A DNA stretch of 64,000 nucleotides from Niabella soli DSM 19437 (GCF_000243115.2 NZ_CP007035.1:2666001-2730000); one strand, 5' to 3'. Counted from the stretch's first letter, positions 53,446 through 62,261 are shown. Notes: generated by a model from the sequence alone, not told the origin. Made by a program: numbers and translations.

Positions 53446-54081
53446 TTAATTTTCGCTAAAATAAGCGGCAACGCCTTCGCGATCGGCATTCATTGCTTTT
53501 TTACCCTCTTCCCAGTTTGCGGGGCATACTTCGCCGTATTGCTGAACATGTGTATAAGCGTCGATCAAACGCAGGTATTCCTGTACATTCCGGCCGAGCG
53601 GCATATCGTTTACGCTTTCATGAAATACTTTACCTTCTTCATCGATGAGGTAAGTAGCGCGATAGCTCACATTAGAACCGCTCAATTTTACTTCATCCGT
53701 TGCTTCATCAATAACATAGTCTGCGTCCAGGATATCCAACTCACCGGCAAGATACCGGTGCGTATCCGCAAGGATGGGATAGGTAACACCTTCAATACCG
53801 CCGTTATCTTTGGGGGTGTTCAGCCATGCAAAATGCACTTCCGCTGTATCGCAGGAAGCACCGATAATTATTGTGTTTCTTTTTTCAAACTCAGGAAGCG
53901 CTTCCTGAAAAGCGTGTAATTCTGTTGGGCAAACAAAGGTAAAATCCTTTGGATACCAGAACAGCAACACTTTCTTTTTATTTTCTACTGCCTCTTTGTA
54001 TACATCAATCTTTAAATTGTCGCCCATATCGGACATTGCATCAATTGCTACACTGGGGAACTTCTTTCCTACTAATGCCAT
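53446..54081 (-). CDS. 2-Cys peroxiredoxin (AhpC/TSA family)
   Basis: 211 residues. Peroxidatic Cys51 in DFTFVCPTELHAFQ and a C-terminal resolving Cys in YGEVCPANWEEGKKA identify a typical 2-Cys enzyme, which reduces hydrogen peroxide and organic peroxides in the cytoplasm. It heads an operon with thioredoxin and the small DUF6952-like gene. A promoter (54135-54166) and a Fur/PerR-like box (54201-54215) lie upstream. Confidence 0.95.
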   Translation of the reverse strand: MALVGKKFPSVAIDAMSDMGDNLKIDVYKEAVENKKKVLLFWYPKDFTFVCPTELHAFQEALPEFEKRNTIIIGASCDTAEVHFAWLNTPKDNGGIEGVTYPILADTHRYLAGELDILDADYVIDEATDEVKLSGSNVSYRATYLIDEEGKVFHESVNDMPLGRNVQEYLRLIDAYTHVQQYGEVCPANWEEGKKAMNADREGVAAYFSEN

Positions 54082-54134
54082 AACACTTTTATTTTTTTGA
54101 TTTATAATTTAGATTTACATTGCTTATTGCGCCG

Positions 54135-54166
54135 CAAAGCTACCACAAAATAAAAGGTGGAGCAAG
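54135..54166 (-). promoter_or_regulatory. Promoter of the peroxiredoxin operon
   Basis: On the minus strand -33 CTTG (54163-54166) and -7 TAGCTTTG (54135-54142), 20 bases apart, about 50 bases before the ATG. Confidence 0.6.
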
Positions 54167-54200
54167 TGATAGTTTCTATAGGCAATAGATAAAATCTATA

Positions 54201-54215
54201 TGATAAAAATTATCA
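54201..54215. promoter_or_regulatory. Fur/PerR-like operator box
   Basis: TGATAAAAATTATCA differs at one position from the 7-1-7 Fur-family consensus TGATAATnATTATCA. The symmetry extends to TATGATAA/TTATCATA (54199-54217). It lies ahead of the peroxiredoxin promoter, where PerR-type control would fit. Confidence 0.5.
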
Positions 54216-54217
54216 TA

Positions 54218-54553
54218 GATTATTGGCAGATCAGCCACTAATGCACGAATATTATAAAAGAATAATCTGGTAAAGGGTTGATGAGAAAAACGCCAACTGA
54301 TGATTAGCCTGGAGCCGCCAGGTTTTTGGCCTAGCATATATTCGATATAAAATTCCCGCAGATCGCGCGGATTGCCGCAGAAGAACAAAGCTCATCTGCG
54401 CTTCGCCATTGGGAGATCTGCTATTCCGCGGGCCAATAATTGACAATGGACTGGAAATATGGAAAAGCTTTATTTTTTTAATCTCAGCGCTTTACCGCTT
54501 TCATACTTTATCAGCCAAAAGACACTTTTTGTCAGCCCAACATTTTCAATAAG
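54218..54553. other. Intergenic stretch without recognisable gene
   Basis: Short frames on the minus strand (for example 54252-54446) show no recognisable domains and no start signals. I see no RNA gene. Confidence 0.4.
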
Positions 54554-54577
54554 AAAAAACCCGGCGCTAACCGGGTT
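54554..54577 (-). terminator. Intrinsic terminator of the psd gene
   Basis: AACCCGG (54558-54564) and CCGGGTT (54571-54577) with a 6-base loop, followed on the minus strand by a T-run (54554-54559). Confidence 0.88.
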
Positions 54578-54603
54578 CGTAATTTTTTTAAACCTAAAAG
54601 AGT

Positions 54604-55263
54604 TTACCATCGTGCAATTACGGTAACACCTCCAACGGCGACATCCCCGATCTTAACATTGATCTGCGCATCTAGTGGTAATAGCAGGTCCACTCTTGAC
54701 CCAAACTTAATAAACCCCATTTCTTCATTTTGTTTTACGGTAGCCCCAACTTTGTTGTAGTTCACAATCCGTTTGGCCAGGGCGCCTGCAATCTGTTTGG
54801 TCAGCACTTCCCTACCGCTGCTATGCCGGTATACATTGGAATGCCGTTCATTTTCGGTGGAGGATTTCGGATGCCAGGCTACAAGATACTTTCCCTTATG
54901 ATATTGATCGTACACAATTTCCCCGTCTACAGGGTTGCGGTTAACGTGTACATTCAGCGGGCTCATAAAGATAGACACCTGAATACGCCGGTCTTTAAAA
55001 TATTCATCTGCCTCGACCTCTTCAATAACCACCACTTTTCCATCGCAGGGCGCTATAACCGCATTTGCATCAACCGTATAGTTCCGTGCAGGAATGCGAA
55101 AAAAGGAAATAATCAGTCCGTATACTACAATCAGTGCCAATTCAAGGATCCAGAAAATTGCCGGTACTTGCTGAAACAAAAAATAATACAGCACAAAACT
55201 CAGGATCAAAAAAAGAACCGTGCTGATCGCGATAGTAGCTTTCCCCTCTTTATGTAACGTCAT
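54604..55263 (-). CDS. psd: Phosphatidylserine decarboxylase, short (Psd-A) type
   Basis: 219 residues. Two N-terminal TM helices (~13-30, ~36-53), then the decarboxylase body: VIAPCDGKVVVIEEVEADEY, VSIFMSPLNVHVNRNPVDGE and the self-cleavage site FGSRVDLLLPLD, where Ser is turned into the pyruvoyl cofactor. Short enzymes of ~220 residues with GSR are the usual Bacteroidota form. Product: phosphatidylethanolamine at the inner membrane. Single gene with its own terminator; a pssA gene often found beside it is not in view. Confidence 0.93.
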   Translation of the reverse strand: MTLHKEGKATIAISTVLFLILSFVLYYFLFQQVPAIFWILELALIVVYGLIISFFRIPARNYTVDANAVIAPCDGKVVVIEEVEADEYFKDRRIQVSIFMSPLNVHVNRNPVDGEIVYDQYHKGKYLVAWHPKSSTENERHSNVYRHSSGREVLTKQIAGALAKRIVNYNKVGATVKQNEEMGFIKFGSRVDLLLPLDAQINVKIGDVAVGGVTVIARW

Positions 55264-55301
55264 TTATTTGCTTTTAGGCTGCGAAACTACGACAAACGGG
55301 G

Positions 55302-55341
55302 CACAAACCTATGAGGTCTTGCGAGACCTCATAGGTTTGTG
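55302..55341. repeat. Palindrome family ACCTRTRAGGT, copy 2
   Basis: Perfect 18-base arms, CACAAACCTATGAGGTCT (55302-55319) and its exact complement AGACCTCATAGGTTTGTG (55324-55341), with loop TGCG. It lies 3 bases after the tonB stop codon in the direction of transcription. Confidence 0.85.
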
Positions 55342-55344
55342 TTA

Positions 55345-56160
55345 TTATTGCTCCAAAACCTGGAATGTAATCGGCTGTTTCCGGTAGGCCTTTACCGGAT
55401 AGCCATTCTGAATAGCTGGTTTCCATTTCCCCGATTTTTTGATCACACGGGTTGCCTCCTCCCCCATTCCGAAACCAGGGTCTTTCAATACTTTAATATC
55501 GCTTACCGTTCCGTCTGCAGCAACTACAAACTGCACGATCACCTGGTAATTTCCGGGAGTAGCGCCGTTGTCAACCGCTCCGTCCGCGCGCAGATTGGTA
55601 GATAAATAGCGTTGCCAGTCCCCGGGGTATTCTGCTTCCTTCTCAATTCGTTCAAACCGATTTGCCTCCTTTTCCTTTGGTTTTATATCAAGAATGGCCT
55701 TACCATCCAGGTCTCCCGGCGGCATCGCAATATTTCCGGCCTTATCGCCTTTAATATTCTCCGTTCCGATTTTTACATCCACCAGTTCCGTTTGTGCAGG
55801 AGGAGGATCTGTAACCAGTTTATCGGGCGTAATTTTTGGAATCACAAATATCTTCGTCTCAATTTTTTTGGGTTCCATTTGTTTTGGAAGCGTTGGTGGT
55901 GGCGGTTCCACTTTTTTAGGCTCCTCAATTTTTTCTATAGTAAGATCGGGGCTAATAATAGGCCGAGCAGCAATCTTTTTCTCCTCAGGCTTTATTAAAG
56001 CAACACTTACAGCTAGTCCCAATAATACACCCGTTGCGAGCAGCGCTTTTAACAGGCGCTTAGGATAAGTAGCCCGAAGCTCATACGCGCCGTAGACTTT
56101 ATTTCTTCCGTCAAAAAGAATATCCAGCAGACTGGAAGAAAGAATTTTTGTTTGTTCCAT
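55345..56160 (-). CDS. tonB: TonB-family energy transducer
   Basis: 271 residues. One N-terminal TM helix (~38-55: LKALLATGVLLGLAVSVAL), a Pro/Lys-rich periplasmic linker (EEPKKVEPPPPTLPKQMEPK), and the C-terminal TonB domain (~185-270: NYQVIVQFVVAADGTVSDIK, VLKDPGFGMGEEATRVIKKS). It transmits proton-motive force to SusC-type transporters such as the two in this window. The exbD-like gene lies 88 bases upstream in the same direction. Confidence 0.92.
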   Translation of the reverse strand: MEQTKILSSSLLDILFDGRNKVYGAYELRATYPKRLLKALLATGVLLGLAVSVALIKPEEKKIAARPIISPDLTIEKIEEPKKVEPPPPTLPKQMEPKKIETKIFVIPKITPDKLVTDPPPAQTELVDVKIGTENIKGDKAGNIAMPPGDLDGKAILDIKPKEKEANRFERIEKEAEYPGDWQRYLSTNLRADGAVDNGATPGNYQVIVQFVVAADGTVSDIKVLKDPGFGMGEEATRVIKKSGKWKPAIQNGYPVKAYRKQPITFQVLEQ

Positions 56161-56248
56161 AATTGATATTTTTTAATTATTAAAAGGCATGGGGGATCCG
56201 TTTTCTGAAAAACCGTTTTCAGAATTATTAATAGATGCAAAAAATTAT

Positions 56249-56824
56249 TTAAGGGATCCGTTTCGCTTCATCCGCGGTCGGTGTTATTAGCGCGTATCGT
56301 CCAATCCGGTTAATCGTCATTTCATCCAGCACATTTACAATTGTTTTGTAGTTAGCATTCTTACCAGGCTTGATCAGGACCATTAATTTGCTTTGTCTGC
56401 AGTCGTCCGGCGATCGTTTTTCCGCCGCTGCCTTTGCCTCGCAGGCGGCATCCGGGATATAGGCAGCCATTACTTCTTTTTTCTTACGGATCAGTGCGCT
56501 GCGCAACTCCGTAAGTGAGCCGCGATGCAGGTTAGATGCATCCGGCTTCAGGGTTTCTTCATAGTAGGCAACGGCCCCGTTATCTCCAACAAGGATGGTA
56601 AATGCACCCGAAGCAGCCGTAGTGATGGGTGGTCCGTCTTTTGGCATGAACAGATCCGTTGTGGCCGGTTCACTCATGGTTGATGTATAAATAAAGAATG
56701 TGATCAGCAGAAAACCCAAATCCACCATTGGCGTCATATCGATTCTCAGACTCGGGCTCCTGAAAGCCTTTCTCCTGTTGCGTTTGCTGCTGACTGGCCG
56801 TGCAACCGTTTCTATGCTGTCCAT
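56249..56824 (-). CDS. exbD: ExbD/TolR-family proton channel subunit
   Basis: 191 residues. The TM helix (~32-50) contains the family motif MTPMVDLGFLLITFFIYTST with the proton-carrying Asp in VDLGFL. The periplasmic part is longer than in E. coli ExbD, as usual in Bacteroidota, and has a cysteine pair (DAACEAKAAAEKRSPDDCRQ). ExbB, the channel-forming partner, is not encoded in the 230 bases upstream nor elsewhere in the window. Confidence 0.93.
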   Translation of the reverse strand: MDSIETVARPVSSKRNRRKAFRSPSLRIDMTPMVDLGFLLITFFIYTSTMSEPATTDLFMPKDGPPITTAASGAFTILVGDNGAVAYYEETLKPDASNLHRGSLTELRSALIRKKKEVMAAYIPDAACEAKAAAEKRSPDDCRQSKLMVLIKPGKNANYKTIVNVLDEMTINRIGRYALITPTADEAKRIP

Positions 56825-56934
56825 AGCTGGTGTGTTTCCCTATTAGATACGGCTCCTCTATTTTTCCATAAAAGTTTAAAAAAAATTGTGTCCATTAAAT
56901 ATTCAGTGGCTTAAAAAATAGCAACCGCAATAAT

Positions 56935-57028
56935 CGTCATTCCGAGCAGACTGAAAGGGAGCGAGGAATTTTGCCCTAATGACAACGAGATTCCTCGGCA
57001 GCTTCGATTCGATAGTTATCGGATGACG
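56935..57028. repeat. Composite hairpin repeat CGTCATTCC family, copy 2
   Basis: Starts CGTCATTCCGAG and ends ATCGGATGACG. Inside are GCGAGGAATTTT, its partner AACGAGATTCCTCGGCAG, and CGATAG-TT-ATCGG. The order AACGAG..TCTCG..CAG..CGATAG..ATCGG..ATGACG is shared with copy 1 at 52009-52091. Each copy lies just upstream of a rightward gene. Confidence 0.65.
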
Positions 57029-57038
57029 TTCAAAAAAC

Positions 57039-57046
57039 TACCTTTG
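57039..57046 (+). promoter_or_regulatory. -7 box close to the pentapeptide gene start (TACCTTTG)
   Basis: Exact TAnnTTTG ending 8 bases before ATG 57055; a leaderless or near-leaderless mRNA is likely. Confidence 0.55.
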
Positions 57047-57054
57047 TCAAAAAA

Positions 57055-57612
57055 ATGAGTGCTTACTTCGAAGATGAAATTTTTGAGCAACAGGGTTTTA
57101 TTAAAACCGGCGATTATGAAGGCTGTAGTTTTAAGAATTGTGATCTTTCAAAAGCCAACCTGTCCGGTACCAATTTTATCGACTGCCGGTTTGAAAATTG
57201 TAATTTAAGCGGGGCGGTTATTGTAAAGACCAGCTTCCAGGAAACGGTTTTCAGCAATTGCAAAATGCTGGGGTTGCACTTTGAAGATGCTAATACTTTT
57301 TTGTTTACACCTCAATTCGGGGATTGCGCATTAACGCTTTGCTCTTTTTATGGTGTAACCCTAAAAAACGCCGGCTTTACGAATTGCATTTGCCATGAAG
57401 CGGACTTTACCGATGCAAACTGCAGCGGCATTGTTTTCAACAACTGTGACTTTCTTCATGCCAAATTTGAAAATACCAACCTGAAGAAAGCCGATCTGCA
57501 TACGGCTTTTAATTATTCAATAGACCCTGAAGGAAACAAGATAAAAAAAGCAAGTTTTTCTTTTCCGGCGGTGAGCGGGTTGCTGGATAAATATGATATT
57601 AGGATTGATTAG
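57055..57612 (+). CDS. Pentapeptide-repeat protein (McbG/Qnr-like fold)
   Basis: 185 residues made almost wholly of A(D/N)LxX repeats (~20-160: SFKNCDLSKANLSGTNFIDC, RFENCNLSGA, ADFTDANCSGIVFNNCDFLH), which form a right-handed quadrilateral beta helix. Length and the short non-repeat C-terminus (SFPAVSGLLDKYDIRI) match the Qnr/McbG/MfpA group, whose members mimic DNA and protect gyrase; whether this one does is unknown. Cysteines occupy many repeat positions. Single gene with a downstream terminator. Confidence 0.9.
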   Translation: MSAYFEDEIFEQQGFIKTGDYEGCSFKNCDLSKANLSGTNFIDCRFENCNLSGAVIVKTSFQETVFSNCKMLGLHFEDANTFLFTPQFGDCALTLCSFYGVTLKNAGFTNCICHEADFTDANCSGIVFNNCDFLHAKFENTNLKKADLHTAFNYSIDPEGNKIKKASFSFPAVSGLLDKYDIRID

Positions 57613-57676
57613 ATGTTGGCTACATGCTTTAATTATTGGTGGGACAAGAGAGACATGGGCGACAGTTGGCCGCAAT

Positions 57677-57709
57677 AAAAAAGACCAGGAATGATCGCTG
57701 GCCTTTTTT
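57677..57709. terminator. Bidirectional terminator between the pentapeptide and M1 peptidase genes
   Basis: AAAAAAGACCAG (57677-57688) pairs with CTGGCCTTTTTT (57698-57709), one G-U pair, giving T-runs on both strands. Confidence 0.85.
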
Positions 57710-57726
57710 AATTTGTTAGGGTATTT

Positions 57727-59676
57727 TTATTTTCCCGTCCAGGTATTATTAGAACGATCCCAGTCGTACATTTTTTTATCAGGATCAATTGTTACCTCAC
57801 TGATAGGGTTCGTCGTAGATACGTCAAAATGATAGGTGCTGCCCCGCTGCCATATTTCAACCGGCAGGGTTATGGTTTGTTGCGTACCGTTGTTCTCTTT
57901 CACCAAAACGGTAACAGGCATGGGCATTTGTTGCAGGTTCTCAATGGTGATGGTAGCCCCATTTGCCGGTATGCCGTCCTTATACTTTACACTTTGTACT
58001 GCCTGGTCGATCTTCCAGTTGTTAAATACCCAACCCCGCCAGAACCAGGACAGATCTTCTCCGCCTACATTTTCCATCGTACGGAAGAAATCCCAGGGAG
58101 TAGGATGTTTAAACGCCCAGCGGTTGATATATTCGCGAAACGCAGCATCAAAGCGCTTTTCACCCAAAACGGTGTTACGCAAGGCATGCAACATTAAGGA
58201 AGGCTTTAAATAAGCCGCCACGCCAAGGTTGCGCTGCTGGATCACATCGGGTTCTGTTAACAGCACATCCATTTTATCATTAAAGACCATGCGTACCATT
58301 TGCTGATTCGTAGGATCGCCAAAAAAGCTTTGCTCTTTAAATTCGCCGTTATGAAAATTAGCAGTAGACAGATCATTAATATAGGTATTGAAGCCTTCAT
58401 CCATCCAGGCATATTTACGTTCATTGCTGCCGACGATCATCGGGAACCAGGTATGTCCGAACTCATGGTCCGTTACGCCCCAAAGGTCTGTACCTGTTGA
58501 TTTGTAGCTGCAAAAAACAATACCCGGATATTCCATTCCGCCCACGATACCGGCCACATTTGTTGCTGCAGGATAAGGAAATTCAAACAATGCTTTTGAA
58601 TAAAATTCGATAGCGCCTTTCACCATTTCGGTACTGCGCTGCCAGCCATTATTACTGATGCTTTCAACAGGATAAGCACTTAACGCCAATGATTTTTTTC
58701 CGCTGGGCAAATTAATTTTGGCGCCGTCCAGCACGAAGGCCCTTGAAGCGCCCCAGGCTACATCCCGTGCATTCTGTATTTTAAAACGCCAGGTGGTAGT
58801 ACCTTTTTTCGCACTGATGCCGCCCTTGCCGATCTCGTCCGCGCTGCGGATCATCACCGTTTTATCACTGTTCTTTGATTCTGCATAGCGTTTTGCTTCT
58901 TCAGCCGTAAAACATTCTGCGGGATTTAATAATTCACCGGACCCGACAATGATCATATTTGCCGGTGCGGTTACATTAAAATTAATGTCCCCATATTCCA
59001 GGTAAAATTCACCTTGGCCTAAATACGGCAACAGGTTCCAGCCCTGTACATCATCATACACGGCCATGCGGGGAAACCACTGTGCAATCTCGTAGATCCA
59101 TCCGTTCTTTGTATTCAGCCGCCCCATACGGTCGCTTCCATATTCAGGCACTTTAAATGAATACTCTATCGTTAGCTTTAGCCTTCCTCCGCTTGATTTT
59201 AACGCATTACTCAGCCAAACCTGTGTACGGGTGTCGGCAGTATTATACTTTGGTGTATATTTTTTACCGCCTTCTTCTACCGACATAGATGTAATTACGT
59301 CCCCATCGGTAAATGATGCATTGGCCCAACGGCCGCCGGCAGCCGTTGTAGTGGCTGTAGCTCGGGAATCTTTGCGATAAATGTTCTGATCCGTTTGCAG
59401 CCACAAAAACTTCAGGTTATCCGGACTATTATTGGTGTACATAATTTCTACCTTTGCTGTAACGGTATGGTTTGTTGTATCCAGTTTACTAGTGATGTTA
59501 TAGTCCGCCCGGTTTTGCCAGTATTTAGGACCCGGTTCGCCAGAAGCACTCCGGTATTCATTTCCTGCCGAAGGGTAAAAAAAAGGTGCAAAAGCCTCGG
59601 TGTTGCTGTATTTGGATTGAGCAAAAGCACTGAACGACACGATAGCCGAAATTGCCAACAGGCTGATCTTCTTCAT
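57727..59676 (-). CDS. M1-family metallopeptidase (aminopeptidase N-like)
   Basis: 649 residues from ATG 59676 (MKKISLLAISAIVSFSAFAQ, signal peptide); a frame open to 59739 adds residues not typical of the family. Zinc site HEFGH at 404-408 with the third ligand Glu427 in MDEGF, and the exopeptidase motif GMEYPG at 380-385 in place of GAMEN. It removes N-terminal amino acids from peptides in the periplasm or outside. The C-terminal ~100 residues (TITIENLQQMPMPVTVLVKE) form a beta domain. Monocistronic. Confidence 0.93.
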   Translation of the reverse strand: MKKISLLAISAIVSFSAFAQSKYSNTEAFAPFFYPSAGNEYRSASGEPGPKYWQNRADYNITSKLDTTNHTVTAKVEIMYTNNSPDNLKFLWLQTDQNIYRKDSRATATTTAAGGRWANASFTDGDVITSMSVEEGGKKYTPKYNTADTRTQVWLSNALKSSGGRLKLTIEYSFKVPEYGSDRMGRLNTKNGWIYEIAQWFPRMAVYDDVQGWNLLPYLGQGEFYLEYGDINFNVTAPANMIIVGSGELLNPAECFTAEEAKRYAESKNSDKTVMIRSADEIGKGGISAKKGTTTWRFKIQNARDVAWGASRAFVLDGAKINLPSGKKSLALSAYPVESISNNGWQRSTEMVKGAIEFYSKALFEFPYPAATNVAGIVGGMEYPGIVFCSYKSTGTDLWGVTDHEFGHTWFPMIVGSNERKYAWMDEGFNTYINDLSTANFHNGEFKEQSFFGDPTNQQMVRMVFNDKMDVLLTEPDVIQQRNLGVAAYLKPSLMLHALRNTVLGEKRFDAAFREYINRWAFKHPTPWDFFRTMENVGGEDLSWFWRGWVFNNWKIDQAVQSVKYKDGIPANGATITIENLQQMPMPVTVLVKENNGTQQTITLPVEIWQRGSTYHFDVSTTNPISEVTIDPDKKMYDWDRSNNTWTGK

Positions 59677-59767
59677 ATTACAAATTTTAAGCCTGTGAAA
59701 ATAGCAAATTAACTCCTGTTTTGCGCGTTTTGAGCACAAAAAGGGATAAGCGGCGGGATGAACAAGC

Positions 59768-60769
59768 CTACCGATTCACCAGTTTCATAGAACCTTCGCT
59801 GTAACGCGCGCCGGTATTGGGGTATTTTTTAAGCAGGGTGTCAATAGCATCCAGATCGCTTTGCGTCAATAGCAGGTCCACTGCGGCGGCGTTCTCTTCC
59901 AGGTATTTTCTTTTTTTAGTACCGGGAATAGGAATGATGTCCTGCCCCTGCGCCAACACCCAGGCCAATGCTAACTGTGCCGGCGTACATTGCTTGTCTT
60001 TTGCCAGGGCTGCAAAGCCGCTTACCAATTGGTTGTTATTTTCAGCAGCAGCCTGCTGGTAGCGTGGTAAGGTGCGCCTGAAGTCGTCCGCCGCCAGTGC
60101 TTGTGTATTAAGCGTGTTGGTAACCAGTCCGCGCGCCAATGGCGAGTATGGCACTAATGCAATACCCAGTTCCCGCACCGTATCGAGTATTTCACCCTCT
60201 ACATCCCGGCTCAATAAAGAATATTCACTTTGCAACGCCGCAATGGGGTGCACCGCTTGAGCTTTACGAATAGAGGCAGCAGAGGCCTCGCTCAGGCCCA
60301 GGTAGCGTACTTTGCCTTGCTTCACCAGGTCTGCCATAGCACCTACCATTTCCTCCACCGGTACGTTAGGGTCGATACGATGCGCATAGTACAAATCAAT
60401 GGTATCAATTTTCAGGCGCTGCAAACTCTTGTCCACGGCCTGTTTCAGCCATTCCGGCCGGCCATCAAAATAAGTCCCGGGGCTGGTGCTAGAGCCCGCA
60501 ATCCCGTCCCTGAACCGGAAGCCAAATTTGGTGGCGATAAAAACCTTATCCCGGTTGGGCACCAGCACTTTTGAAATCAGCTCTTCGTTGGCACCGTTGG
60601 CATACATATCTGCCGTGTCCCAAAAGTTAATGCCCAGGTCTAAGGCTTTGTGCAATGTTGCAATGCTTTCCGCATCGTCAGTAGGGCCATAGGCAAAACT
60701 CATGCCCATGCAGCCCAGGCCGATGGCGGATAATTGTTCTCCTGTTTTTCCAAGTGTTCTGTATTGCAT
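59768..60769 (-). CDS. Aldo/keto reductase
   Basis: 333 residues from ATG 60769 ([20 protein letters not shown]). The catalytic tetrad is present: Asp and Tyr in [12 protein letters not shown], Lys in VFIATKFGF, His in DLYYAHRID. Cofactor-binding end [20 protein letters not shown] is of the YajO/PLR type. It reduces aldehydes or ketones with NADPH; natural substrate unknown. The upstream intergenic region holds the second copy of a composite repeat, so its promoter is obscured. Confidence 0.93.
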   Translation of the reverse strand: MQYRTLGKTGEQLSAIGLGCMGMSFAYGPTDDAESIATLHKALDLGINFWDTADMYANGANEELISKVLVPNRDKVFIATKFGFRFRDGIAGSSTSPGTYFDGRPEWLKQAVDKSLQRLKIDTIDLYYAHRIDPNVPVEEMVGAMADLVKQGKVRYLGLSEASAASIRKAQAVHPIAALQSEYSLLSRDVEGEILDTVRELGIALVPYSPLARGLVTNTLNTQALAADDFRRTLPRYQQAAAENNNQLVSGFAALAKDKQCTPAQLALAWVLAQGQDIIPIPGTKKRKYLEENAAAVDLLLTQSDLDAIDTLLKKYPNTGARYSEGSMKLVNR

Positions 60770-60794
60770 AAAATTTATTTTTTGAAAAGATAAT

Positions 60795-60940
60795 AGATCA
60801 TGGTTCATAGTTCATAGGCGTCTCTAACTATGAACCATTAACTATAAACTATGAACTAATGGCCACCCCTTGCAACATAGCACAAGAGTGCGACGCAAGA
60901 TTGCTGATAGTAGTACTGCAGCCGACCCAATAAAAAAAGT
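60795..60940. repeat. Composite intergenic repeat, copy B
   Basis: Read on the minus strand: a T-run (about 60932-60938), a 33-base block (60916-60884) starting GTACTACTA and containing TCTTGCGTCGCAC, then the word cluster TTAGTTCATAGTTTATAGTT and AATGGTTCATAG (60863-60830) and its partial complement to 60795. Same order and orientation as copy A at 14822-14940. Confidence 0.75.
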
Positions 60941-60947
60941 CAAAAAA

Positions 60948-62192
60948 CTATCGCCGCTCCAAATGCCGCTTTAGTAAGAATTGTAAAATAAAAAACGCCA
61001 GGAAGCCCATCACCAGGTACGCATAGCCGATACCCTCCTGCGAGCGGGGATGCAGGACGCCCACCACCGTATAACTGGCCACCGCGGTAATAATATAGGT
61101 GGAGCCGCCGGTAAGTCCGCTGGTGAGCCCGGCCATTTGAGGAAAGGCACCCAAACAATACGCGAAATAATTATTGAAAATGAGCCCTACACAAACATGA
61201 ATAAAGAAAGCAAAAAATAACAACGAATAAAGATTGTGCAACAGGAAAGCTGATGTGATCATGGCAACGGTAACGGCGATCTGAATAGCATTGCTCAGCC
61301 GGATCTTTGGGAGGAAAGCCTTATGCAGACTGGCTTTGCCGATAAAGCCCCCGGCCATCCAGGCAAGGCCCATAAACAACGCGCTATAGCCCGCCACCAC
61401 TGAAGAATACTGCATTTCATGCTCAATAATAAAAGCGCCGGAAAGGCCAAAAACCATCGTAGTGCCATAGCAAAGCCCGGAAATCAACAGGCCGCAAACA
61501 AACATACGATCCTTAAGCATGATCTTATAATCCCGCAACATTGCAGACAACCGGAAGGGGCGGTATTCCGGTACCGTTTCGCCGGCAAACACCCATTCCA
61601 GCACCAGCATCACCGCGGCATACACCGCCAGCATATAAAAATTTGCCTGCCAGTTAAAAAACTGTTGCAGGTAACCACCGATAAAAGGCGCCATCACCGG
61701 CGCTGCGGACCATACGATCGACATCAGGCTGAGGTAGTGCTTACGCTCGGCTCCCTCATACACGTCTACAAAAAAAGCGCGCTTGGCCACTATGATAAAG
61801 CCTGCGGTGATCCCCTGTACCACCCTCATGGCATAGATCCATTCGATCTGATGCGTGGAAACAATAACAAGGTTACTTATAATAAATACAGCCAGTGAAA
61901 AAAGCGTTAGCCGGAACCGTCCGAAGCTATCGATAAGGCTGCCCGTAATAAATTGTGAAAGCCCATAGCTGATTAAAAAAAGTGATAAGGTTAACTGGAT
62001 GCTGGCCTGCGACTGGTGCAGGTCCTGCGCCATATGCGGCATGGAAGGGATATAAATATCCGTGATCAACCCCGATAAGGGGATCAGCAAAAATGCGATG
62101 ATGGTAGCCGCTTTTTTATTTCCTGTTGCTAACCGCTTTACTCCTGTCATTTGTATTCCTGTAATGGTGTCTGCCTGCATTTGTTCCTTCAT
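60948..62192 (-). CDS. MFS transporter, Bcr/CflA-like drug exporter
   Basis: 414 residues from ATG 62192 (a TTG four codons upstream is also open). Twelve TM helices. TM1 contains LSGLITDIYIPSMPHMAQDL, the signature of the DHA1 Bcr/CflA group; SLIDSFGRFRLTLFSL is the MFS loop 2-3 motif and GITAGFIIVAKRAFFVDVY the motif C region. It exports drugs or sulfonamide-like compounds by proton exchange. An AraC-type regulator gene ends 70 bases upstream in the same direction. Confidence 0.92.
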   Translation of the reverse strand: MKEQMQADTITGIQMTGVKRLATGNKKAATIIAFLLIPLSGLITDIYIPSMPHMAQDLHQSQASIQLTLSLFLISYGLSQFITGSLIDSFGRFRLTLFSLAVFIISNLVIVSTHQIEWIYAMRVVQGITAGFIIVAKRAFFVDVYEGAERKHYLSLMSIVWSAAPVMAPFIGGYLQQFFNWQANFYMLAVYAAVMLVLEWVFAGETVPEYRPFRLSAMLRDYKIMLKDRMFVCGLLISGLCYGTTMVFGLSGAFIIEHEMQYSSVVAGYSALFMGLAWMAGGFIGKASLHKAFLPKIRLSNAIQIAVTVAMITSAFLLHNLYSLLFFAFFIHVCVGLIFNNYFAYCLGAFPQMAGLTSGLTGGSTYIITAVASYTVVGVLHPRSQEGIGYAYLVMGFLAFFILQFLLKRHLERR

Positions 62193-62201
62193 TTGCGACA
62201 G

Positions 62202-62209
62202 CAAAAATA
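62202..62209 (-). promoter_or_regulatory. -7 box for the MFS gene (TATTTTTG on minus strand)
   Basis: Exact TAnnTTTG ending 9 bases upstream of ATG 62192. Confidence 0.5.
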
Positions 62210-62261
62210 GAGCAATGTTTCTGTTTTACAGTTACCCCGGCCAAACCAATACTTACAAAAA

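Noticed and set aside
54176-54446. Two short overlapping minus-strand frames upstream of the peroxiredoxin operon
   Set aside because: No recognisable motif, no start signal; the Fur-like box lies within them.
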